From NCBI RefSeq assembly GCF_041821145.1, contig NZ_JBGUBC010000004.1:62001-126000 (forward strand): a stretch of 64,000 bases of DNA, in the 5' to 3' direction. A program made the translations under genes and the position numbers. The notes under the pieces were generated by a model, which saw only the letters and a list, made by a program, of their open reading frames with translations, did not search any database and had not been told where the DNA came from. Shown here piece by piece: positions 1 to 8,037 of the stretch (the first letter of the stretch is position 1; the number at the start of each line of letters is the position of its first letter). This DNA comes from Halopenitus sp041821145. Lineage in GTDB: Archaea; Halobacteriota; Halobacteria; Halobacteriales; Haloferacaceae.

Positions 1-1023
1 TGCCATGGTCGCGATCGGCGACGAGACGTTATGCATCGCGATCGGCGTGTAATATATGTCAGCAAGTGTGGCGATCTTCCGGGTTTCACGCATTCCTCCG
101 ACCTTCGGGAGGTCCGGCGCGAGGATGTCGACGGCCTGGTCCTCGATGAGTTGACGTTGGCCGTGGGTCCGGTAGACGTTCTCGCCGACCGTAACCGGCG
201 TCGTCGAGGACTGCGTGACCTCGCGCTGGACGTCGCGATTCTCCGGCGGAACGGGGTCCTCGATCCACCAGACGTCGTACTCCTCAACGGCCTCCAACAG
301 CTGTTTCGCGCTTGCGGGCGTATACGACCAGTGACAGTCGAAGGCAACGTCGGCACGGTCGCCGACGGTTTCACAGACCTGCCGGACGATTTCGGCCTTA
401 TGTTCGATTTCGGGGCCGCGCATGTGGCGGTTGGCGCGGTCGATCTCGTGGCCGGAAGGCACGTCGAGATCGAACTTGAGAGCGTCATAGCCGAGTTCCG
501 AAACCACGCGTTCGGCCTCCGCGGCGTTGGATTCCGGCTCGGATTCATCACCTGCGTGACAGTCACAGTAGACACGGACCTCGTCTCGATATTTCCCGCC
601 GAGCAGCTGATACGCCGGGATATCGAGGAGTTTTCCGGCAAGGTCATGGAGGCCGATCTCGATGCCGGAGATCGCGGAGACCACTTTCCCCGATATCGAT
701 CCCTCGCCGGACATCTTCTGGATCAGGTGTTCGTATAGTCGGTCGATGTCAAGCGGATTTTCGCCGATGAGAAACGGAGCCATTCGGTCGATGATCTCCG
801 CATCGCCGCCACCCCAGTACGCCTCTCCCGTTCCAACGATGCCCGCATCCGTATAGATCCGAACGAGGATCCACGGATAGTTGCCATCGACCATCGTCGT
901 TTGAACGTCGGTGATCTCGACGTCTCGCGCTCCGCGATCGGCCGACAGTCCCATCGTGTCCGACGACAGGTCCCGCATCGTGTATTTCAAGTTCGGATCG
1001 TGGAGTTCTCGATAGTCCGTCAT
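1..1023 (-). CDS. Enolase-superfamily sugar-acid dehydratase, C-terminus cut by window edge
   Basis: Mandelate racemase / muconate lactonizing enzyme family protein; members dehydrate aldonic acids such as galactonate, gluconate or xylonate. The ATG at 1023 opens 341 codons that run off the window start. Visible active-site residues fit the dehydratase subgroup: K183-x-D185 on the second barrel strand, metal ligands D229, E255 and E281, and H331 in an HNVSSP context. The N-terminal capping domain covers about residues 35-150. Haloarchaea degrade pentoses and glucose through such dehydratases (known), so a sugar-acid role is likely, but the substrate cannot be read from the sequence. The missing end should hold only the last barrel strands. 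Confidence 0.85.
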   Translation of the reverse strand, partial: MTDYRELHDPNLKYTMRDLSSDTMGLSADRGARDVEITDVQTTMVDGNYPWILVRIYTDAGIVGTGEAYWGGGDAEIIDRMAPFLIGENPLDIDRLYEHLIQKMSGEGSISGKVVSAISGIEIGLHDLAGKLLDIPAYQLLGGKYRDEVRVYCDCHAGDESEPESNAAEAERVVSELGYDALKFDLDVPSGHEIDRANRHMRGPEIEHKAEIVRQVCETVGDRADVAFDCHWSYTPASAKQLLEAVEEYDVWWIEDPVPPENRDVQREVTQSSTTPVTVGENVYRTHGQRQLIEDQAVDILAPDLPKVGGMRETRKIATLADIYYTPIAMHNVSSPIATMA

Positions 1024-1107
1024 ACGACCCATTATTTGTGACGAATTATATGATACTTCGCATCTCTCCGTCATCCCACCCCTGTCCGGATCCCCGGTTT
1101 GCGATCC

Positions 1108-2004
1108 TCACTCCCTCCGCGAGGTGGCCGTCCCGATCGACTCCGATTTCGATCCACCCAGCGTCCAACCGGCGGCCGCCGTGGCGAGCACGGTGGCTGC
1201 GAGGAGGACTCGATTGGTGGTCTCCCAGAATCCGGGATAGACGACCAGATCCCGCCCGAGAAGTAGCGTGACGAAAAGCGACGCGATCGCGATCATCGAC
1301 AGCACGCGAACGCGCCGGACGTCCCGGTCGGCAAGCGCCGACGTGGGCACTCGCACGATCACGGCGAGCAGCCCGAGGAACCCGACAAGCGAGCAGAGAT
1401 AGAAGGCGGCCTGTGCCCCCGGCGAGTAGGTCACGAGCGGGACCGCCCGCGAGAAGACCGCCCCGAGGAGGACGCCGCCAAGTCCGCCGACGAGCGTACG
1501 CTGAAGCGCTCGCGGGGAGGTAGGGTCCGGTTTCCCCTCGTCGCCCTTCCCGAACAGCACCACCCCGAGTAGGGTGACGATCGTCAACGCGACGACGAGG
1601 TGGGCCGCGTGCGTGGAGACGGTGTAGCCGCCGGGAACCAGCCCGCCGATCGTCACCGTCACCGCGCCAACAAGGATCTGGATGGGGAGGATGATGACGG
1701 TGAGCGTGGCGGCGATCCGCGTCCGGTGCGATCGGTTACCCAGCCACGCCCAGGCGGCGGTGCCGATGATCAGAAAGCCGGTCACCATCGCCCACACGCG
1801 ATGGAACCACTCGATGAAGTCCGGATTGAGCGTGAGCGTCGGGATGAGTTGGTCCGAACAGAGCGGCCACTGTGCCTGACAGGCCAGCCCGGAGCCGGTT
1901 CCGGAAGTGTAGACGCCGAGCGCGACGAGGATCGTTGTCATCGCCGTCGTCACGGCGGCATACCGTCGGAAGGTGAACCAGGGCGGCCACGACGGATACC
2001 TCAT
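1108..2004 (-). CDS. ctaA: Heme A synthase (COX15/CtaA family)
   Basis: Membrane enzyme that converts heme O to heme A for aa3-type terminal oxidases. The 298-residue protein has about eight hydrophobic segments. Conserved histidines sit in EWFHRVWA (about residue 67) and STHAAHL (about residue 130), as expected for heme ligands in the first half, and a Cys pair lies near residues 42-48 (CQAQWPLC). Start ATG at 2004; a TATA-like CCTAAGTAC lies about 25-32 nt upstream, so the mRNA is probably leaderless. It stands alone here: no cox genes or heme O synthase are adjacent. Codirectional with cdc48, about 114 bp downstream of it. Confidence 0.88.
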   Translation of the reverse strand: MRYPSWPPWFTFRRYAAVTTAMTTILVALGVYTSGTGSGLACQAQWPLCSDQLIPTLTLNPDFIEWFHRVWAMVTGFLIIGTAAWAWLGNRSHRTRIAATLTVIILPIQILVGAVTVTIGGLVPGGYTVSTHAAHLVVALTIVTLLGVVLFGKGDEGKPDPTSPRALQRTLVGGLGGVLLGAVFSRAVPLVTYSPGAQAAFYLCSLVGFLGLLAVIVRVPTSALADRDVRRVRVLSMIAIASLFVTLLLGRDLVVYPGFWETTNRVLLAATVLATAAAGWTLGGSKSESIGTATSRRE

Positions 2005-2118
2005 GAAGCGAAAATCGGACGCGCGCGTACTTAGGCGATTCGACGCTTGCTCGCGTGTGAGAAGGGATCCGAACCGTGGTCTCTTTCGGATCCGGTCGAG
2101 CTACCGATCGTCGGCAGC

Positions 2119-4344
2119 TTACTGGAATCCGATTCGACCGCTTCCGCGTTCGCCGATCGCCTTCTGACCGCCGCCTTTGAACTGCTTTTCGACGTCCTCG
2201 TAGTAGGACATGATGTCCTCCGTGATCGTCGGGCGGACCGACTCCATGGCGCGACGGAAATGTTTCATTTCGACCTCCGTCGCTTCGTCGTCGTCACGCA
2301 GTGCCTCGATCGCGGCTTCGCGGGCGATCCCCTCGAGATCCGATCCGACGTACCCGTCCGTGATCTCGGCGATCTCCCGGAGGCTGACGTCCGGTGCAAG
2401 CGGCGTGTCAGCGGTGTGGATCCGGAGGATCTGCTCGCGGCCTTCCTCGTCGGGCTGTCCGACCATCACGAGCCGGTCGAACCGACCGGAGCGCAACAGC
2501 GCGGGGTCGATCATGTCGGGACGGTTGGTGGCGCCGATCACCATGACGTTGCCCATCTCCTCGAGGCCATCCAGTTCGGTGAGCAGCTGATTGACCACGC
2601 GCTCGGAGACGTTATTCCCCATATCCTGGCCTCGGGAGGGCGCAAGCGAGTCGAGTTCGTCGAAGAAGACGATCGTCGGCGACACCTGGCGCGCCTTCCG
2701 GAAGGTCTGTCTGATCGCCTTCTCGGACTCGCCGACCCACTTCGAGAGCAGTTGGGGGCCGCGAACGGAGATGAAGTTCGCGTTCGTCTCATTGGCAACG
2801 GCCTTCGCCATCAGCGTCTTGCCGGTGCCTGGCGGGCCGTACAGGAGGACGCCCTTTGGTGCCTCCACGCCCATCCGGTCGAACTTCTCGGGATCGGTGA
2901 GTGGCCACTCGACTGCCTCCTCGATCTGCTGTTTCGCGTCGTCGAGTCCGCCGACGTGGTCCCAGGAGATCTTCGGAAGCTCGACGAGCACCTCGCGCAT
3001 CGCCGACGGTTCGACCTCGTTCAACGCGCCTCCGAAGTCCTCGCGTTTGACGATCATCCGGTCGATGAGACTCGGCGGAATGTCCTCCTCGTCGAGATCG
3101 ATCTTCGGGAGGTATCGACGGAGTGCCTTCATCGCGGCCTCCTTCGTGAGACTCTCGATGTCCGCGCCGACGAAGCCGTGGGTACTGTCGGCGAGCCCGT
3201 CGAGATCGACGTCGTCCGAAAGCGGCATCCCGCGGGTGTGGATCTGGAGGATCTCCTTGCGGCCGATTTCGTCCGGCACGCCGATCTCGATCTCGCGATC
3301 GAAGCGACCCGGTCGGCGAAGTGCCGGATCGACGGAGTCGACGCGGTTGGTCGCGGCGATCACGATCACCTGTCCGCGCGTCTCCAGCCCGTCCATCATC
3401 GTGAGCAGTTGGGCGACGACTCGGCGTTCGACTTCGCCGGTGACGTCCTCACGTTTGGGCGCGATCGAATCGAGTTCGTCGATGAAGACGATCGAGGGGG
3501 ACTCCTCTTTGGCATCCTCGAAGATCTCCCTGAGCTGCTGTTCGCTCTCGCCGTAGTACTTCGAGATGATCTCCGGGCCCGCGATCGAGAAGAACGACGC
3601 GGAGGTCTCGTTGGCGACCGCCTTCGCGAGGAGGGTCTTGCCGGTGCCCGGCGGGCCGTGCAACAGGACGCCCTGTGGCGGCTCGATGCCGAGCTTTTTG
3701 AAGATCTGCGGGTGCTTCATCGGGAGCTCGACCATCTCCCGAACGCGCTGGATCTCGTTTTGGAGGCCGCCGATATCCTCGTAGGTGATGCCGCCGCCGG
3801 TCTTTTCGAACCCGGAGATCGGCTCCTCGCGGAGTTCGACCTCCGTGTCCTCGGTGATCAGGCAGACGCCCTCCGGTTCGGTCTCGACGGCAATGAGGGG
3901 GATCGCCTGGCCGGGCGAGCGCATGAACGGATGGTTCGTCGAACTCATCACGGGAACGATGTCGCGCTCGACGACCGGCCGTTTGAGGATCTGCCGTTTC
4001 ACCATCCCGGCCGCGTCCGAGCCGAACTGCACGGACGCCTCCTCGGGCGGCGCGAGAACGAGTTTCTCAGCCTTCTCGGTTTCCGCCTTCCGGATCGTCA
4101 CGCGCTCGCCGATGCCGACGTCCGCGTTCTGCCGGGTGAACCCATCGATGCGGACGGTATCGGTGTTCCAGTCCTGCCGGTCAGCACGCCATACTTTTGC
4201 CGCCGTCGTCTCGGCGCCATCGATCTCGATGATGTCACCCGGGGAGAGCTTCAAGTGCAACAGCGTGTCGGGATCGAGTCGGGCGATACCGCGTCCCGAG
4301 TCGTTCGGGTACGCCTTCGCCACTTCGAGTTGGACTTCGTTCAT
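2119..4344 (-). CDS. cdc48: Cdc48/VAT-family AAA+ ATPase
   Basis: Hexameric unfoldase of the Cdc48/p97/VAT family, which extracts and unfolds proteins and feeds the proteasome. 741 residues: N domain (about 1-185), D1 ATPase with Walker A GPPGTGKT at 230-237 and Walker B IDELD near 289, D2 ATPase with Walker A at 503-510 and Walker B FFDELD near 563. Both arginine-finger regions (RRPGRFDR and RSGRFDR) are present, so both rings look active. Start ATG 4344; a TATA-like CTTATC lies at about 4384-4390. Divergent from larC. A PAN ATPase is encoded separately at 25.6 kb, so this genome has both unfoldase types. Full family length, nothing missing. Confidence 0.95.
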   Translation of the reverse strand: MNEVQLEVAKAYPNDSGRGIARLDPDTLLHLKLSPGDIIEIDGAETTAAKVWRADRQDWNTDTVRIDGFTRQNADVGIGERVTIRKAETEKAEKLVLAPPEEASVQFGSDAAGMVKRQILKRPVVERDIVPVMSSTNHPFMRSPGQAIPLIAVETEPEGVCLITEDTEVELREEPISGFEKTGGGITYEDIGGLQNEIQRVREMVELPMKHPQIFKKLGIEPPQGVLLHGPPGTGKTLLAKAVANETSASFFSIAGPEIISKYYGESEQQLREIFEDAKEESPSIVFIDELDSIAPKREDVTGEVERRVVAQLLTMMDGLETRGQVIVIAATNRVDSVDPALRRPGRFDREIEIGVPDEIGRKEILQIHTRGMPLSDDVDLDGLADSTHGFVGADIESLTKEAAMKALRRYLPKIDLDEEDIPPSLIDRMIVKREDFGGALNEVEPSAMREVLVELPKISWDHVGGLDDAKQQIEEAVEWPLTDPEKFDRMGVEAPKGVLLYGPPGTGKTLMAKAVANETNANFISVRGPQLLSKWVGESEKAIRQTFRKARQVSPTIVFFDELDSLAPSRGQDMGNNVSERVVNQLLTELDGLEEMGNVMVIGATNRPDMIDPALLRSGRFDRLVMVGQPDEEGREQILRIHTADTPLAPDVSLREIAEITDGYVGSDLEGIAREAAIEALRDDDEATEVEMKHFRRAMESVRPTITEDIMSYYEDVEKQFKGGGQKAIGERGSGRIGFQ

Positions 4345-4583
4345 GGTTGACTCGCGGGGGGTACCACAACCTGCTGGTGGTCCGGAGATAAGCCTGTTGC
4401 TCCGCCCGATCGCATGCTCGCTACGGGCGGTTTCGCCGTTTCGCGGGTCCGTTTGTATGTCATGATATCACACGGTAGGATGAGGAGACACAAAACCCCG
4501 TCGCCCGCGTTGGTTTTTTGCGTATCGAACTCGATCCGCTTCGAAACTGGAGGCTCTTTACCTACGAGGGTCGATCGTCGCGT
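4345..4583. promoter_or_regulatory. Divergent promoter region cdc48 / larC
   Basis: 239-bp region between divergent genes. On the plus strand CTTTACCT at about 4555-4562 lies 22-29 nt before the larC ATG, the usual haloarchaeal TATA spacing for a leaderless mRNA. On the minus strand CTTATC at about 4384-4390 could serve cdc48, leaving a short leader. No clear palindrome that would suggest a specific operator. Confidence 0.5.
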
Positions 4584-6125
4584 ATGCACACTCTCGCGTT
4601 TGACGGACGGATGGGCGCCGCCGGCGACATGGTCTGTGCGTCCTTGATCGCGGCCGGCGCGGATCCCGCCGTCATCGGTCCGATCGAGGACGCACTTCCC
4701 GTCCACTTCGAGGTCGGCGAGACGACGAAAAACGGGATCCGATCGACGACCGTCGACGTTCGGTTAGTTGATGAAACGACGACGGGCGGGCACGACCGGA
4801 ACGGGACGGACGAGGATCACTCTCACGATCATCCTCACGATCACTCCGAGGGCCACTCTCACGATCATCCCCACGACCACTCCGAAGACCACTCCCACGA
4901 CCATTCCCACGATCACTCCCACGACCACTCTCACGATCACTCCCACGACCACTCCGCCGATAGTTCCCACCACGCTCCTCACGCTGAGGGATCGGGTGCT
5001 CACCGGACGTATCCGGAGGTCGTGGATATCGTCGAGTCGATGGACCTCCCCGAATCGGTCGAATCGGACGCGCTCGCGGCCTTCGAGTTGCTCGGGGAGG
5101 CGGAGGCCTCGATACATGGGACCGACCTCGCGGAGACGCACTTTCATGAGGTCGGCGCGGACGACGCGATCGCGGACGTGGTCGGCGCCTGTCTCTTGGT
5201 CGCCGACCTCGACGTCGATCGCGTAGTGACGACTCCGCTTTCGGCTGGCGGCGGCGAAATCGAGATGGGCCACGGTGTCTATCCCGTTCCCGCGCCCGCC
5301 GTCGTCGAGATCATGAACCGGGCCGGCCTCGCGATTCGGGGCGGTCCCGTCGATGCGGAGCTGTTGACGCCGACCGGTGCCGCGATCCTCGGTGTGCTCG
5401 CCGAGGACGTTTCGACGCTCCCGGCGATGACGGTCTCGGCCGCCGGCTACGGTGCCGGACGACGGTCCTTCCCCGACCACCCCAACGTGCTCCGGGCACT
5501 CGTCGGTGAGTCGATCGAGACCGACGACGCTTCGGCCGTCGCTGCCGACGCCGCGGACGCCGGTGATGCCGCTTCAGATCGTGCAGGCGACGGAATCGAC
5601 GGGGAGTTACACGACGATCTGCCCACCAGACGTGGCGGGTTCGTTCACGACGAGGTGGTGGTTCTCGAAACCCACCTCGATGACGCCTCGCCGGAGATCC
5701 TCGGCGGGCTTCAGCGGACACTCGGGTTGGTCGGCGCTCTCGACGTGACGATCGTCCCTACCACGATGAAGAAGTCGCGACCGGGCCATCTCGTCACGGT
5801 CGTCTGCAAGCCGGCCGACGCCGACGCGGTCGTGGATCGGCTCGCGCGAGAAACGGGGACCCTGGGGATCCGCGAGTCGAGTGCCCGTCACCGGTGGATC
5901 GCTCAGCGGTCCCTCGAGACGGTGACGATCGACGTCGCCGGTGAGTCCCACGAGGTCCCTGTGAAAGTCGCATCGACCGACGATGGCGATGTGTACGATC
6001 TCAGTGCGGAGTACGACGATGCTGCCGCCCTCGCTCGTGAAACCGATCTCACGGTCCGCGAAGTCATGCGCCGGGCCGAGGCGGCCGCTCGGGAGTTGCT
6101 TGAAACCGACTCCGCTGTCGAGTAG
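4584..6125 (+). CDS. larC: LarC-type nickel insertion protein with long His-Asp tract
   Basis: LarC inserts nickel into pyridinium bis-thiocarboxylate to form the nickel-pincer cofactor, known from lactate racemase. 513 residues. The N-terminus reads LAFDGRMGAAGDM, the family signature, which fixes the start at ATG 4584 rather than the upstream in-frame codon at 4518. Residues about 76-135 form a low-complexity His/Asp/Ser tract (HSHD and HDHP units, about 25 histidines), probably a metal store. The protein is encoded as one uninterrupted frame, unlike the frameshifted larC1/larC2 of Lactobacillus. No larA, larB or larE is nearby, so the client enzyme is unknown. Family assignment is firm; function in this host is inferred. 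Confidence 0.88.
   Translation: MHTLAFDGRMGAAGDMVCASLIAAGADPAVIGPIEDALPVHFEVGETTKNGIRSTTVDVRLVDETTTGGHDRNGTDEDHSHDHPHDHSEGHSHDHPHDHSEDHSHDHSHDHSHDHSHDHSHDHSADSSHHAPHAEGSGAHRTYPEVVDIVESMDLPESVESDALAAFELLGEAEASIHGTDLAETHFHEVGADDAIADVVGACLLVADLDVDRVVTTPLSAGGGEIEMGHGVYPVPAPAVVEIMNRAGLAIRGGPVDAELLTPTGAAILGVLAEDVSTLPAMTVSAAGYGAGRRSFPDHPNVLRALVGESIETDDASAVAADAADAGDAASDRAGDGIDGELHDDLPTRRGGFVHDEVVVLETHLDDASPEILGGLQRTLGLVGALDVTIVPTTMKKSRPGHLVTVVCKPADADAVVDRLARETGTLGIRESSARHRWIAQRSLETVTIDVAGESHEVPVKVASTDDGDVYDLSAEYDDAAALARETDLTVREVMRRAEAAARELLETDSAVE
4810..4985 (+). repeat. His-Asp codon repeat inside larC
   Basis: Imperfect tandem repeat of a 12-bp unit (CAC/T-TCC/T-CAC-GAT/C) encoding HSHD/HDHP. Third positions vary between copies (CAT/CAC, GAT/GAC), so the repeat is being held at protein level. 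Prone to slippage and to length differences between strains. Confidence 0.9.
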
Positions 6126-6208
6126 TCCGACTGATGAGCTACTCATAGCGCTCCTGATTTAAATCCTCATCACGCTGTGTCTCTCGCGCGACTGCTCGAG
6201 ACACGAAT

Positions 6209-6292
6209 GCGGGAGAAGGGATTTGAACCCTCGAACCCCTCCGGGAGCGGATCTTAAGTCCGCCGCTTTTGGCCAGGCTCAGCCACCCCCGC
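6209..6292 (-). tRNA. tRNA-Leu (anticodon UAA)
   Basis: 84-nt class II tRNA. On the minus strand the acceptor stem GCGGGGG pairs with CTCCCGC (one G-U), and the T-arm GGGTTCAAATCCC is canonical. The anticodon arm GCGGA-CTTAAGA-TCCGC gives anticodon TAA (plus-strand 6254-6256), reading UUA. The long variable arm expected for Leu is present. CCA is not encoded and I see no intron. It lies between larC and the ferredoxin gene. Confidence 0.96.
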
Positions 6293-6402
6293 GCGTTCAC
6301 CGCGTTCCGCGGGCTGAAACAAACCACTTTCGGCACGCGTTCCACGTTCGGCGACGTGACCGGCGAGATACCGCTTCGACAAGGTGATGCTCCGCGTTTG
6401 CG

Positions 6403-6744
6403 CTACCAGTCGACTGAGAGCGTCCCGTCGCCGTGTGGATCCGGAGCGATCTCCTCGTCGGTCCGCCGATCGACCACGTGGATGACTCCCTCGTCCTTCT
6501 TGGCGGGGCACATCTCGGCCGCCTCGATGTTGTCCTCGAGTTCATCCTCGCCGATGTAGTAGGACTGCGGACGTGCCATCCCGGTCGAGACGTCCATCTC
6601 CCAGTTGTCGGCGGCCTCCGCACACCGTCCGGCGCCGAAGCACTTGTTGGCCTCGAAGACGATTTTGTACGGCTTCTCCTCGATAGGCGGTCCCTCCCCG
6701 CCGAGCTCGCTCGGACGGACGACGTCGTCGCGCTCCTCGCTCAT
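6403..6744 (-). CDS. Ferredoxin, small Fe-S protein
   Basis: 113-residue acidic ferredoxin-like electron carrier. A cluster-binding pattern is visible: C35 and C41 in KCFGAGRC, and a later CPAKK with the last cysteine near residue 79, resembling single-cluster 3Fe-4S/4Fe-4S ferredoxins of the polyferredoxin/Fdx-P450 type rather than the 2Fe-2S plant-type ferredoxin abundant in haloarchaea. Only three well-placed cysteines are visible, which favours a 3Fe-4S cluster (inference). Start ATG 6744. Divergent from the next gene; the redox partner is unknown. Confidence 0.75.
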   Translation of the reverse strand: MSEERDDVVRPSELGGEGPPIEEKPYKIVFEANKCFGAGRCAEAADNWEMDVSTGMARPQSYYIGEDELEDNIEAAEMCPAKKDEGVIHVVDRRTDEEIAPDPHGDGTLSVDW

Positions 6745-6885
6745 ACGTTCCGTTCCGTGTTCGGGCGCCTTTCGTCTGTCGGTCGCGGTGAACCGGTTTC
6801 CCTCCCTTCCGCTCGGGCAGATCTTCGTCCCTTCCGTTCGGATCCTTCGACACGCTTAGGCGGCCACCGCCAGTACGAGTGCACA

Positions 6886-7656
6886 GTGATCGTCGTCGCC
6901 ACGGACGACTTCCGCCTGTATCATGCGGTCCTCGATGAGTTGCGCGGCCGAGGGGTCTCGTTCACCACGATCGAACCACACGATCCGATCCCCGAGCGTG
7001 CATCCGTGGTGATCGCCACTCCGGACGACCGCGTCGACCTCGGGGATCGAGACGACGTGGAGTTCGTCGCGGCCGATCCCGACCACCCGCGTGCGGCCGT
7101 CGACGAGGCGTTGGCCGTACTCAGAAGCGGCGGTGGACGGACCATCGTCGGGGTCGATCCCGGTCCGTCGCCGGGAATCGCCGTCCTCGTCGGTGGGACC
7201 GTCGTTGCGGCGTTTCAGGTCCCTCTTTCGGAGGCCGCCGAGACGATCGTCTCGGAGATCGTCGAGAAACCCGATCCGCTCGTGCGTGTCGGTGACGGTG
7301 ACCGCCTGAAGGGCGCCCGCATCATCAACGATCTACCCGAAGACCTCGCCGTCGAACTCGTCGACGAGACGGGGACGTCGCCATATCTCGGGGGCGGTGC
7401 ACGCGGGATGGGCGACGTTCTTGCCGCCGTCAACATCGCTCGGATCGAAGGTGAACCGATGGCACAACGGCGAATCGAACCAACCGAGGGTGAACTCCAG
7501 CGGATCCAAAACGAATCCAGACGGCGCTCTGCCGGTGGTCGGACCATCGACGAATCCCTCGCGCGTCGGGTTGCCGCCGGCGAATTGACCCTCGAGGAGG
7601 CGATCGACGAGCACCGCCGGCGGCCGGACCGCTCCGATGACGACGACGTCGAGTGA
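6886..7656 (+). CDS. Conserved archaeal protein with RNase-H/RuvC-like signature
   Basis: 256-residue protein starting at GTG 6886. The frame stays open upstream to 6433, but that part lies antisense to the ferredoxin gene and has no family-like sequence, so it is not coding. Residues 89-97 read GVDPGPSPG, a strand-1 motif with a lead Asp (D91) typical of RNase-H-fold proteins such as RuvC. A later GMGDVLAAVNIA resembles the C-terminal Asp helix of RuvC-like nucleases. The N-terminal 80 residues look like a separate small alpha/beta domain, and the C-terminal 60 residues are charged helix. A nuclease or nucleotide-binding role is inference only; I do not recognise a named family. Confidence 0.7.
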   Translation: MIVVATDDFRLYHAVLDELRGRGVSFTTIEPHDPIPERASVVIATPDDRVDLGDRDDVEFVAADPDHPRAAVDEALAVLRSGGGRTIVGVDPGPSPGIAVLVGGTVVAAFQVPLSEAAETIVSEIVEKPDPLVRVGDGDRLKGARIINDLPEDLAVELVDETGTSPYLGGGARGMGDVLAAVNIARIEGEPMAQRRIEPTEGELQRIQNESRRRSAGGRTIDESLARRVAAGELTLEEAIDEHRRRPDRSDDDDVE

Positions 7657-7675
7657 TGCGCTCCGATCGATCAGC

Positions 7676-7716
7676 GACGCTCGACGACTGACGCTCGACG
7701 ATTGACGCTCGATGAC
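7676..7716. repeat. Three-copy 14-bp tandem repeat
   Basis: Unit GACGCTCGACGAYT starts at 7676, 7690 and 7704, the last copy slightly diverged. Starts 20 bp after the stop codon of the upstream gene. No function apparent. Confidence 0.8.
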
Positions 7717-7832
7717 CGGCCCTCGATCAGGGATGCTCACTGACGCTTCACCATCGATGATCACGGATCGGCAGGTTCCACTTGTTCACTCGGAAGCCGT
7801 CGGCTAGTGGATCATGAAAAACGAAAGGGGAG

Positions 7833-7853
7833 CCCACGCCGAAACGGCGTGGG
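7833..7853. repeat. Perfect 9-bp stem hairpin
   Basis: CCCACGCCG and CGGCGTGGG flank an AAA loop. As I remember it, hairpins of this sequence type lie at the ends of haloarchaeal IS200/IS605-group elements and of the derived palindrome-associated elements (PATEs). No tnpA or tnpB coding remains here, so it is either an element relic or an intrinsic terminator for the upstream plus-strand gene. Confidence 0.6.
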
Positions 7854-7879
7854 CGTGCCGCCCTAAATAGGTCCCCGCT

Positions 7880-7907
7880 GACGCTTCGGCCCTCCAAGCG
7901 AAGCGTC
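7880..7907. repeat. Second 9-bp stem hairpin
   Basis: GACGCTTCG (7880-7888) pairs perfectly with CGAAGCGTC (7899-7907) across a 10-nt loop. Located 26 bp after the first hairpin; the pair together resembles a structured element rather than two chance palindromes. Confidence 0.6.
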
Positions 7908-8037
7908 ATCTGGAGCAAATGGCTACGTCAACTTAAGCGTGCCGGGGCCGGCAGCAATTCCCTGTCCGATCGGGTAGTAACTGGGTCCCGAAATGGATCG
8001 CCGGGCTCACCGTCCTCCTGCGATCCGGATCGTTCCG

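Larger units (their letters stand above)
7657..8037. other. Gene-free stretch with repeats and two hairpins
   Basis: 381 bp between convergent genes. It holds a three-copy 14-bp tandem repeat (7676-7716) and two strong perfect hairpins (7833-7853 and 7880-7907). No credible ORF and no transposase remnant are visible. Confidence 0.7.

Noticed and set aside
2047..4350. A 767-codon plus-strand frame opposite cdc48
   Set aside because: It is the antisense of a clear Cdc48 gene; the translation is low-complexity and matches nothing. GC-rich codon bias keeps the opposite frame open.
4810..4985. Repeat in larC considered as a CRISPR or satellite
   Set aside because: It is in frame, with synonymous codon variation, inside a gene.
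4773..5480. Minus-strand frame opposite the His tract with VGVIVRVVV-like repeats
   Set aside because: Hydrophobic repeats are the complement of His-Asp codons in larC.
6433..6885. Upstream extension of the RNase-H-like gene
   Set aside because: It overlaps the ferredoxin gene in antisense and has no domain character; GTG 6886 is a better start.
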